5,078 bases of DNA, from assembly GCA_002350705.1 (NCBI GenBank), contig DEFH01000049.1, positions 7,761 to 12,838 on the forward strand, written 5' to 3'. Positions 1 to 5,078 of the stretch are shown one piece after another. Under the pieces are notes generated by a model. The model had not been told where the DNA came from, searched no databases, and worked only from the letters and a program-made list of their open reading frames with translations. The translations under genes were made by a program, and so were the position numbers. How positions within the stretch are numbered: the first letter of the stretch is position 1; each line of letters begins with the position of its first letter. Source of the DNA: Ruminococcaceae bacterium UBA2857 (GTDB lineage Bacteria; Bacillota; Clostridia; Oscillospirales; Acutalibacteraceae).

Positions 1-74
1 GGGATAGCTCGTTGATACTGTACAGACTGCTGTACTTGAGCGAGAAGCCCCACCTCTATAGGGGAGTATGTCAC
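1..74 (+). mobile_element. Probable right end of an IS200/IS605-family (TnpB-type) element
   Basis: The stretch is built of nested complementary arms. GCTC at 7-10 can pair with GAGC at 38-41. Inside that, GTACAG at 20-25 pairs with CTGTAC at 30-35 around an ACTG loop. CCCC at 48-51 pairs with GGGG at 61-64, or alternatively CCT at 53-55 pairs with AGG at 60-62. It then ends GGGGAGTATGTCAC. A GAAGCCCC...GGGG(A)GTA-TCAC layout is the one I know from right ends of IS605-type elements, where the same DNA encodes the 3' scaffold of the TnpB guide RNA (omega RNA). On that reading the boundary falls after TCAC at 71-74. No tnpB coding sequence can be recognised; it would lie left of the window. The assignment is by remembered pattern, not by alignment. 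An unrelated structured RNA or a terminator of an upstream gene remains possible, though no T-run follows the stem. Confidence 0.55.
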
Positions 75-107
75 CGAAAGATATTAATTATGAATTAGAA
101 ACGATAT

Positions 108-133
108 TTTTGCCGCAAAAATTTTGTGCAAAA
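108..133. promoter_or_regulatory. Tandem inverted repeats upstream of the malQ-glgP promoter (putative operator)
   Basis: Two similar dyads lie next to each other: TTTTG-CCG-CAAAA at 108-120 and TTTTG-TG-CAAAA at 122-133. The junction also reads as CAAAA-A-TTTTG, centred on 121. The block ends four bases before the -35 hexamer. Its CGCAAA...TTTGTG core loosely resembles operators of LacI-family maltose regulators such as MalR, so a sugar-responsive regulator is a plausible reader. That is inference, because AT-rich DNA makes such dyads by chance and no regulator gene lies nearby. Confidence 0.35.
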
Positions 134-136
134 CTA

Positions 137-165
137 TTGATTATAATAAAATTCTGTGTTAAAAT
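137..165 (+). promoter_or_regulatory. Predicted promoter of malQ-glgP
   Basis: A -35 of TTGATT at 137-142 is followed by a 17-base spacer and a -10 of TAAAAT at 160-165, with an extended -10 TG at 157-158. This is good housekeeping-sigma spacing and predicts transcription from about 172, giving a leader of roughly 95 bases. TATAAT at 142-147 is a closer -10 match but has no convincing -35 at the right distance, so it is the second choice. Confidence 0.55.
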
Positions 166-180
166 GTGTTATGAATGTTA

Positions 181-220
181 ATACTTTATCAGTAAAAGTA
201 TCTGTGCGGCTTGTCGCACA
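181..220 (+). promoter_or_regulatory. Two consecutive hairpins in the malQ-glgP mRNA leader
   Basis: ATACTTT at 181-187 pairs with AAAGTAT at 195-201 (7 bp, 7-base loop). One base later TGTGCG at 203-208 pairs with CGCACA at 215-220 (6 bp, 6-base loop). Both lie inside the predicted leader, between promoter and ribosome binding site. No T-run follows, so this is not an intrinsic terminator as written. It is followed by a run of six C at 231-236. The role could be mRNA stability, protein binding or nothing. It matches no riboswitch class that I recognise. Confidence 0.4.
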
Positions 221-253
221 ACAGCGGATTCCCCCCTTAAAATTTTTATGAAC

Positions 254-257
254 GGAG
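254..257 (+). promoter_or_regulatory. Ribosome binding site of malQ-glgP
   Basis: GGAG lies ten bases upstream of the ATG at 268. The spacing is slightly long but workable. The two nearer ATGs at 248 and 258 are out of frame, and the protein from 268 begins with the canonical MalQ N-terminus (SAGILMPITALPSPYGIG), so 268 is the right start. Confidence 0.7.
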
Positions 258-267
258 ATGATTTCCA

Positions 268-1743
268 ATGGCAAGAAGTGCAGGCATTCTGATGCCGATC
301 ACTGCACTGCCGTCACCCTACGGTATCGGTACTCTTGGCAAGGCCGCCTATGAGTTTGTAGACTTCCTGAAGGTTTCCGGTCAGAAATACTGGCAGCTCC
401 TTCCGGTAGGTCCCACAAGCTACGGCGATTCCCCTTATCAGTCATTCTCGACCTATGCAGGCAACCCCTACATGATTGACCTTGATATGCTCTGCGATGA
501 AGGTCTCCTCATAAGAGACGATCTGAAAAAAATCGACTGGGGCACCAACTCCCAGTATATTGATTATGAGAAAATCTTCAACGAAAAATTCAAGGTCCTC
601 CGTCAGGCTTACGAGAACTTCAAATCCCATGACCAGCAGGAATACTGGAATTTCATGCGTGATGAGGACAGCTGGCTGACAGACTATGCCTTGTATATGG
701 CTGTGAAAAAGCTTTTCGACGACAAGGCTTGGACCGATTGGCCCGACCATCTGATCAAATACAGAAATCCCGATACAATCAATTATTATCTGAATTTCCT
801 GTATGAAGACGTGATGTTCTGGAAGTTTACACAGTTCCTCTTCTTCAAGCAGTGGAGAGAACTCAAAGCATATGCCAACGGCAACGGCATTAAACTTTTC
901 GGTGATATGCCGATCTACGTTGCCATGGACAGTGCGGATACATGGGCAAATCCACAAGTGTTCTGGCTGGATGAAGCCAAAAATCCCGTATGCGTGGCAG
1001 GCTGTCCCCCCGATTATTTCTCGGAAACAGGCCAGCTCTGGGGCAACCCCCTGTATGACTGGATCTACCTCGAAAACACAGGATTTGACTGGTGGATCAG
1101 ACGTATGCAGAGTGCCGCTAAAATGTTCGACGTTACCAGAATCGACCATTTCAGAGCATTCGACCAGTTCTATGCAATTCCGTTCGGCTCCGAAACGGCT
1201 GTCAACGGTGAATGGCTGGACGGTCCGAAAATGAAGTTCTTCTATAAACTCAAAGAACGTCTCGGAGATATTCCTATCATTGCCGAAGACCTCGGCTTTA
1301 TGACACCCGGTGTCATTCAGCTTCTCAAAGAGTCCGGCTATCCCGGAATGAAAATTCTGGAGTTTGCCTTTGACTCCCATGAAGACAATGACTATCTCCC
1401 CCACAACTACACCCAGAACAGTGTGTGCTACACCGGTACACACGATAATGATACAATAATGGGCTGGTTCCAGACCGCTGAAAAGAAGGACAGGGACTTT
1501 GCCGTTAATTATTGCAGCCTCAATAAAACTGAAGGCTACAACTGGGGCTTCATTCGCACTGCCTACGCAAGTGTCAGTGATTATGCCATCGTTCAGATGC
1601 AGGATATCCTCGGTCTCGGCAGCGAGGCGAGAATGAATACGCCGTCTACACTCGGCGGCAACTGGGCATGGAGAATGAAAAAGGGAGCGAATACTCCCCT
1701 TATCTCGAAAAAGCTTTACAACCTGTCAAAAATTTACAGAAGG
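268..1743 (+). other. malQ: MalQ (GH77) domain of the fusion, residues 1-492
   Basis: The domain opens with the family signature GILMPITALPSPYGIGTLG and the DSPYQSFSTYAGNPY block near residue 54. It continues with the GDMPIYVAMDSADTWANPQVFW block from residue 212. The catalytic nucleophile is Asp293 in TRIDHFRAF, and the acid/base is Glu340 in IIAEDLG; these happen to have the same numbers as in Thermus aquaticus amylomaltase. The third carboxylate is Asp393 in YTGTHDNDT. The end is also canonical: RMNTPSTLGGNWAWRM followed by a final helix closing at IYRR (489-492), which is where free MalQ proteins normally stop. There is no N-terminal carbohydrate-binding extension of the kind found in E. 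coli-type or plant DPE2-type enzymes. Disproportionation of maltotriose and longer dextrins is the expected reaction. Confidence 0.93.
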
Positions 1744-4110
1744 CTGGAGGATGACAAGAAAATGAAGAAAAATGCCATTATTGACAATCTGATTACCAAT
1801 GCCAAGAACGGCTACTGCAAGGATATTTCCGAGCTGACTCCCGGTGAGCTGCATAACGCTCTGGGCAAGGCTGTCATGGGCGAAATCGCTGAAAAATGGA
1901 ACGAGAGCCGTAAAAACCATGCGAACCACCGCAGAGCTTACTACTTCTCCGCAGAATTCCTTATGGGACGTATGATGTACAACAACCTGTATGCTCTGGG
2001 TGTTCTCGACCAGACCAAGAAACTCCTTGAAACCAAGGGTATCGACATCAACATCTTTGAAGAAATTGACGATGCTGCACTCGGTAACGGCGGTCTCGGC
2101 AGATTGGCTGCCTGTTTCCTCGATTCCGCTGCAACTCACGATGTACCTCTTGACGGCTACGGCATTCGCTACAAGTTCGGTCTGTTCAAACAGCAGCTCA
2201 GAGACGGTGCTCAGTTTGAAGTTGCTGATGACTGGCAGCGTTTCGGCGATCCGTGGAGCGTAAGAAGAGAAGAAGATACGGTTGTGGTAAACTTTGCAGA
2301 CCAGAGTGTCAAGGCCGTTCCCTATGATATGGCTATCATCGGCTACGGTACGGATAACATCAATACACTCCGTCTGTGGCAGGCAGAGCCTCTCAATGTC
2401 TTTGACTTCCTTGCATTCAACGGGGGCAATTACAAGCAGGCTGATGACGAAAAAGAAAAGGCTGAAAATATCTCAAAAGTTCTCTATCCGAATGACAACA
2501 ATTATGAAGGCAAAGTTCTCCGCTTCAAGCAGCAGTATTTCTTCTGCTCCGCTTCTCTTCAGGACATCATCAGAAGATACAAGAAGAGACACGGCACGGA
2601 ATTCAAATATTTTGCCGAAGAAACTGCTATCCAGCTCAACGATACACATCCGACAGTATCTATTCCCGAACTCATCAGACTTCTCGTCAATGAAGGCTGT
2701 GACTTTGACTGGGCATTCAGCGTTGCTCAGAAAACCTTTGCCTATACTAACCACACCGTTATGGCAGAGGCTCTTGAAAAATGGGACAAAAACCTCATTA
2801 TCAGTGTTGTTCCTGAAATTTACGATATTATCGTTAAAATCAATGACAAGCTTCTCAGAGAACTGGCTGAAAAGAATGTTGATAACGCAAAAATGAAGAT
2901 TGTTGACGGCAATCTGGTACATATGGCTCGTCTTGCTATCTATGCTTCCAGCTATGTCAATGGCGTTGCATGGATTCATACGGAAATCCTGAAAGATGAC
3001 GTTCTCAAAGAGTGGTATGCTCTCTATCCGGAACGCTTCCAGAACAAGACCAACGGTATCACTCAGCGTCGTTGGCTCGGCCTGTGCAACCCCGAACTCT
3101 CCGAACTCATCACCGACCTTATCGGCAAAAAGTGGGTTCGTGACCTCAGCCAGCTCAAGAAGCTCGAAAAGAAGATGACCGATGAAGTTGTTGATAAGTT
3201 CAACGGCATTAAGTGGCAGAAGAAAAAACAGCTCAGTGATTATATCAATGCTCACGAGGGTGTTTATATCAATCCTGACTTCATCTTCGATATTCAGGTA
3301 AAACGTCTCCATGAGTACAAGAGACAGCTTCTCAATGCCTTCTCTATCATGGCTATCTACTTCCGCCTGAAAGAGGGCAAACTCCCTGACTTCACACCGA
3401 CCGCATTCATCTTCGGTGCAAAGGCTGCTCCGGGTTACGCTCGTGCAAAGGCTATCATCAAGTACATCAATGAGATCGCCAACCTTGTAAATAACGATCC
3501 CGATGTCAACCAGAAACTCCGTGTCGTATTCGTTGCCAACTACAATGTATCCTATGCCGAAAAAATCGTTACGGCTGCGGATGTTTCCGAGCAGATTTCC
3601 ACTGCCGGTACAGAGGCTTCCGGTACAGGCAACATGAAGTTCATGGTCAACGGTGCCGTTACACTTGGTACTTATGACGGTGCCAACGTCGAAATCGCTC
3701 AGCAGGCCGGCGAAGAAAATGAATACATCTTCGGTGCAAGAGTGGAAGAAATCAACGAAATCAAAGATACTTATGATCCGAAGGCTATCTATGAAGCTAA
3801 TCCGGAAATCAAGAGAGTGGTTGATACTCTGATCGACGGACGTTTCTCAGACGGCGGCAAAACGGGCGAAGGCTCCTTCAAAGAACTGCATGATTCCCTG
3901 ATCAAGGGTGCAACATGGCATCCGGCCGATCACTACTTCATCATGCGTGATCTTCCCGACTACATCGAAACCAAACTCAGAGTCAACCGTGATTACAAAG
4001 ACAGACGTGCCTTTGCAAGAAAGTGTCTTATGAACACTGCCAATGCAGGTATGTTCTCCAGTGACCGTACCATTCTCCAGTACGCCGAAGAACTCTGGAA
4101 AGTAAAATAA
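268..4110 (+). CDS. malQ-glgP: Bifunctional 4-alpha-glucanotransferase / glycogen (maltodextrin) phosphorylase fusion
   Basis: A single 1280-residue protein contains two full enzymes of cytosolic alpha-glucan breakdown. Residues 1 to about 492 are a GH77 amylomaltase; about 499 to 1280 are a GT35 phosphorylase. The first transfers maltodextrin segments between chains and releases glucose. The second removes terminal glucose with phosphate, giving glucose-1-phosphate. Both catalytic sets are complete, each domain has nearly the usual length of the stand-alone enzyme (about 500 and 780-800 residues), and no frameshift or stop is seen, so both activities are expected. The junction is a short charged segment, LEDDKKMKKN, with no long linker. 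No signal peptide or membrane segment is evident, which fits the cytoplasm. The gene has its own promoter and terminator and appears monocistronic. In E. coli the same enzymes are separate, in the order malP-malQ; here the order is reversed and fused. An assembly error that removed a stop codon is the main alternative, but the clean domain boundary argues against it. Confidence 0.93.
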   Translation: MARSAGILMPITALPSPYGIGTLGKAAYEFVDFLKVSGQKYWQLLPVGPTSYGDSPYQSFSTYAGNPYMIDLDMLCDEGLLIRDDLKKIDWGTNSQYIDYEKIFNEKFKVLRQAYENFKSHDQQEYWNFMRDEDSWLTDYALYMAVKKLFDDKAWTDWPDHLIKYRNPDTINYYLNFLYEDVMFWKFTQFLFFKQWRELKAYANGNGIKLFGDMPIYVAMDSADTWANPQVFWLDEAKNPVCVAGCPPDYFSETGQLWGNPLYDWIYLENTGFDWWIRRMQSAAKMFDVTRIDHFRAFDQFYAIPFGSETAVNGEWLDGPKMKFFYKLKERLGDIPIIAEDLGFMTPGVIQLLKESGYPGMKILEFAFDSHEDNDYLPHNYTQNSVCYTGTHDNDTIMGWFQTAEKKDRDFAVNYCSLNKTEGYNWGFIRTAYASVSDYAIVQMQDILGLGSEARMNTPSTLGGNWAWRMKKGANTPLISKKLYNLSKIYRRLEDDKKMKKNAIIDNLITNAKNGYCKDISELTPGELHNALGKAVMGEIAEKWNESRKNHANHRRAYYFSAEFLMGRMMYNNLYALGVLDQTKKLLETKGIDINIFEEIDDAALGNGGLGRLAACFLDSAATHDVPLDGYGIRYKFGLFKQQLRDGAQFEVADDWQRFGDPWSVRREEDTVVVNFADQSVKAVPYDMAIIGYGTDNINTLRLWQAEPLNVFDFLAFNGGNYKQADDEKEKAENISKVLYPNDNNYEGKVLRFKQQYFFCSASLQDIIRRYKKRHGTEFKYFAEETAIQLNDTHPTVSIPELIRLLVNEGCDFDWAFSVAQKTFAYTNHTVMAEALEKWDKNLIISVVPEIYDIIVKINDKLLRELAEKNVDNAKMKIVDGNLVHMARLAIYASSYVNGVAWIHTEILKDDVLKEWYALYPERFQNKTNGITQRRWLGLCNPELSELITDLIGKKWVRDLSQLKKLEKKMTDEVVDKFNGIKWQKKKQLSDYINAHEGVYINPDFIFDIQVKRLHEYKRQLLNAFSIMAIYFRLKEGKLPDFTPTAFIFGAKAAPGYARAKAIIKYINEIANLVNNDPDVNQKLRVVFVANYNVSYAEKIVTAADVSEQISTAGTEASGTGNMKFMVNGAVTLGTYDGANVEIAQQAGEENEYIFGARVEEINEIKDTYDPKAIYEANPEIKRVVDTLIDGRFSDGGKTGEGSFKELHDSLIKGATWHPADHYFIMRDLPDYIETKLRVNRDYKDRRAFARKCLMNTANAGMFSSDRTILQYAEELWKVK
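1746..1764 (+). promoter_or_regulatory. Possible internal ribosome binding site and ATG for free GlgP
   Basis: GGAGG at 1746-1750 sits eleven bases before an in-frame ATG at 1762 (Met499). This is exactly where MalQ homology ends and phosphorylase begins. Translation from here would give a 782-residue protein starting MKKNAIIDNLITNAKNG, which looks like a natural phosphorylase N-terminus. The spacing is a little long and GGAGG can arise from ordinary Glu/Gly codons, so activity is unproven. It may be a relic of formerly separate genes or a working second start. Confidence 0.4.
1762..4107 (+). other. glgP: GlgP/MalP phosphorylase (GT35) domain of the fusion, residues 499-1280
   Basis: The family landmarks appear in order: RRAYYFSAEFLMGR, GNGGLGRLAACFLDS (606-620), GYGIRYKFGLF, ADDWQRFGDPW, NTLRLWQAEP, VLYPNDN, the AIQLNDTHP block ending at Pro795, and YTNHTVMAEALE with His829 (matching His377 of muscle phosphorylase). 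These are followed by NKTNGITQRRWL around 926-937. VKRLHEYKRQ at 1011-1020 supplies the phosphate-binding Arg1013 and Lys1018. The cofactor site EASGTGNMKFMVN holds Lys1124, which should carry pyridoxal phosphate. The region ends with the expected SSDRTILQYAEELW. Val1127 replaces the usual Leu or Met of the cofactor-site signature, a mild change. There is no N-terminal phospho-serine/AMP control extension like that of animal enzymes. Whether glycogen or short maltodextrins are preferred cannot be read from sequence alone. Confidence 0.93.
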
Positions 4111-4133
4111 GTTTCCGATAAACTGATTTCATG

Positions 4134-4168
4134 CGGTGTGTCGTCAACAGACGGCACACCGTTTTTTT
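4134..4168 (+). terminator. Intrinsic terminator of malQ-glgP
   Basis: The arm at 4134-4145 (CGGTGTGTCGTC) pairs with 4150-4161 (GACGGCACACCG) over 12 positions, with one G-U pair and a four-base AACA loop. Seven T at 4162-4168 follow directly. It begins 23 bases after the stop codon. The other strand has no matching T-run on exit, so it works in one direction only and separates the glucan gene from the GntR/ABC unit. Confidence 0.93.
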
Positions 4169-4191
4169 GCGTAAAAATGCATTTTCCCCTC

Positions 4192-4220
4192 TTGACAAAT
4201 CTGTGATTTCTGTATATATA
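4192..4220 (+). promoter_or_regulatory. Promoter of the gntR-ABC unit
   Basis: A perfect TTGACA -35 at 4192-4197 is followed by a 17-base spacer and a TATATA -10 at 4215-4220. An alternative -10 register at 4213-4218 gives a 15-base spacer. Transcription should begin near 4227, which leaves a very short leader before the TTG start at 4243. The -10 lies inside the palindrome annotated at 4210-4223, so a bound repressor would block RNA polymerase. Confidence 0.75.
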
Positions 4221-4223
4221 CAG
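4210..4223. promoter_or_regulatory. Perfect palindrome over the -10, probable operator of the GntR repressor
   Basis: CTGTATATATACAG is a perfect 14-base dyad covering the whole -10 element. GntR-family repressors bind as dimers to such dyads, and YtrA-type regulators commonly repress their own operon. Position and symmetry make this the obvious autoregulatory site. Binding by this particular protein is inferred. Confidence 0.6.
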
Positions 4224-4242
4224 TATGCAAGAAGGTGATGAT

Positions 4243-4614
4243 TTGAATCTCTTTATCAACAACAAAAGCGGTATCCCTATCTATGACCAGATTTATTCCC
4301 AAATTAAAAATCATATCATCAACGGCACTTTGCAGGAGGATGAAGCCTTGCCTTCTATCCGGAACCTTGCCAAAGACCTGCGAGTCAGTGTCATCACCAC
4401 CAAAAGAGCCTATGATGAACTTGAAAAAGAAGGCTTTATTTACACAGTGGCAGGAAAAGGCTGTTTTGTCGCTCCGAAAAATCTGGAACTTCTGCGTGAG
4501 GAAAATCTCAAAAAAATCGAGGAGCATATTGCAGAAATCCTCAAATTAGCCGTGTCATGCAATCTGGGCATAAATGAAATTACCGAAATGATCAAAGTAC
4601 AAATGGAGGAATGA
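4243..4614 (+). CDS. YtrA-subfamily GntR transcriptional regulator
   Basis: This is a small DNA-binding repressor of 123 residues from the TTG start. The N-terminus NLFINNKSGIPIYDQIYSQI and the winged helix-turn-helix (residues about 12-77) are typical of the family. The LPSIRNLA block lies at 36-43, the recognition helix around VSVITTKRAYDELEKEGFI, and the wing GKGCFVA at 71-77. The remaining 46 residues form a short helical tail instead of a large ligand-binding domain, which defines the YtrA subfamily. The usual length is about 120-130. TTG 4243 is preferred over ATG 4225: AAGGTGAT at 4232-4239 is ideally placed for the TTG, homology begins there, and ATG 4225 overlaps the operator and lies at or before the predicted transcription start. 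The stop is four bases from the next ATG, so the two genes are co-transcribed. Such regulators usually control adjacent ABC exporters that respond to envelope stress or antibiotics; the inducer is not predictable here. Confidence 0.9.
   Translation: MNLFINNKSGIPIYDQIYSQIKNHIINGTLQEDEALPSIRNLAKDLRVSVITTKRAYDELEKEGFIYTVAGKGCFVAPKNLELLREENLKKIEEHIAEILKLAVSCNLGINEITEMIKVQMEE
4605..4610 (+). promoter_or_regulatory. Ribosome binding site of the ABC ATPase gene
   Basis: GGAGGA lies eight bases before ATG 4619, inside the last codons of the regulator gene. This points to coupled translation of the two genes and supports 4619 over the nearer ATGs at 4611 and 4614. Confidence 0.8.
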
Positions 4615-4618
4615 TGTA

Positions 4619-5068
4619 ATGAACGCTTTGGAAATCAGAGACCTGTCAAAACATTATGCGGGATTTTCGCTGGATCATATCAGCCTGACACTGCCCGGCG
4701 GCTGTGTCATGGGGCTGGTCGGTGAAAACGGTGCAGGCAAAACCACTGTCATCAAACTGATTCTGAACATGATAGCAAGAAACAGCGGTTCTGTCACCGT
4801 GCTCGGCAAAGACAACAAAGACCATTTCGAGCTTACCAAAGAAGATATAGGCGTTGTCCTTGATGAAGTCGGCATATCGGGATTTTTAAAGGCAAAACAA
4901 ATCAACAATATCATGAAACATATCTTTCACAACTGGGACAAAGATGTGTTTTATTCCTATCTCAAAAAATTATCCGTGCCGACCAATCAGAAATTCAGGG
5001 ATTTTTCCAACGGTACGAAAATGAAAATGGGCATTGCGATTGCCCTCTCCCACAAGCCGCTACGATAA
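4619..5068 (+). pseudogene. ABC transporter ATP-binding protein (YtrB-like), truncated at the C-terminus
   Basis: The readable 149 residues are the first half of an ABC ATPase that would power a membrane exporter. Walker A is intact at 35-43 (GENGAGKTT). The IGVVLDE segment at 77-83 sits where the Q-loop is expected. The signature region is the degenerate FSNGTKMKMGIAIALSHKP (129-147), typical of the YtrB-like group in place of LSGGQ. The frame then ends with LR and TAA at 5066-5068, where relatives continue with Walker B (LLILDEAT), D-loop and H-loop, to about 230-300 residues in all. None of the three frames after 5057 encodes a LILDEA-like motif before the edge. As written the product could not hydrolyse ATP. 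An insertion, a deletion or an assembly break at the window edge are all possible, so the living gene may be intact. Confidence 0.75.
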
Positions 5069-5078
5069 ATATATAAAA

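Noticed and set aside
3..92. Open reading through the left edge that could be the C-terminus of tnpB
   Set aside because: The translation (ending ...GVCHRKILIMN) has no TnpB features I recognise and runs past the proposed element end, so I do not annotate a coding fragment.
203..240. Leader hairpin considered as an intrinsic terminator or attenuator
   Set aside because: The stem is only 6 bp and is followed by ACAGCGGATT and C6, not a T-run; the later T-run at 243-247 is too far from the stem.
171..251. A 26-codon leader ORF (MNVNTLSVKV...) before malQ-glgP
   Set aside because: There is no Shine-Dalgarno before its ATG, the ATG lies at or upstream of the predicted transcription start, and its codons simply read through the two hairpins. 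It has no run of regulatory codons.
442..1443. Long open frame of 333 codons on the minus strand inside the MalQ region
   Set aside because: It lies fully opposite a gene with unmistakable family motifs, its translation shows no recognisable domain, and it follows from the codon bias of the real gene.
2294..2896. Plus-strand open frame of 200 codons in another frame of GlgP
   Set aside because: Its Ser/Arg-rich translation is typical of a frame-shifted reading, and the conserved phosphorylase motifs lie in the main frame throughout.
2473..3312. Open frame of 279 codons on the minus strand inside the GlgP region
   Set aside because: It is a shadow of the phosphorylase coding strand, with low-complexity hydrophobic/Phe-rich translation and no ribosome binding site or domain that I can recognise.
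4144..4527. Minus-strand open frame of 127 codons opposite gntR
   Set aside because: It runs through the terminator and promoter and lies opposite a clear GntR gene; no motif or ribosome binding site supports it.

Overview
The window looks like a chromosomal segment of a low-to-moderate GC Gram-positive anaerobe, most likely a gut or rumen Clostridia member of the Ruminococcus/Oscillospiraceae type. This rests on clostridial-type glycogen phosphorylase sequence, strong Shine-Dalgarno sites, a YtrA-type GntR regulator next to an ABC ATPase, and an AT-rich promoter region. The genus call is an inference from protein character only.

Layout. Bases 1-74 look like the right end of an IS200/IS605-family (TnpB-type) element, with nested hairpins ending in TCAC; its tnpB gene would lie outside the window. 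Bases 75-267 are a control region: two tandem TTTTG/CAAAA inverted repeats, a promoter with an extended -10, two back-to-back leader hairpins and a ribosome binding site. Bases 268-4110 are one uninterrupted 1280-codon gene that joins a complete 4-alpha-glucanotransferase (MalQ, GH77) to a complete glycogen/maltodextrin phosphorylase (GlgP, GT35). A strong intrinsic terminator follows at 4134-4168. A new transcription unit then starts from a TTGACA promoter whose -10 lies inside a perfect CTGTATATATACAG palindrome. It carries a YtrA-subfamily GntR repressor (probable TTG start at 4243) and an ABC transporter ATPase. The ATPase reading frame breaks off just after the signature region, ten bases from the right edge.

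How the parts work together. MalQ rearranges short maltodextrins into longer chains plus glucose. Phosphorylase removes glucose from chain ends as glucose-1-phosphate but handles very short chains poorly. One polypeptide would therefore carry out a complete cytosolic route for maltodextrin or glycogen use. The GntR/ABC pair is a separate, probably autorepressed unit of the kind that responds to cell-envelope stress or antibiotics, and it is insulated from the glucan gene by the terminator.

The most interesting points are the MalQ-GlgP fusion itself; an in-frame ATG preceded by GGAGG exactly at the domain junction, which could give free GlgP from the same mRNA; the TnpB-type element end directly upstream of the promoter; and the abrupt break of the ABC gene at the window edge.
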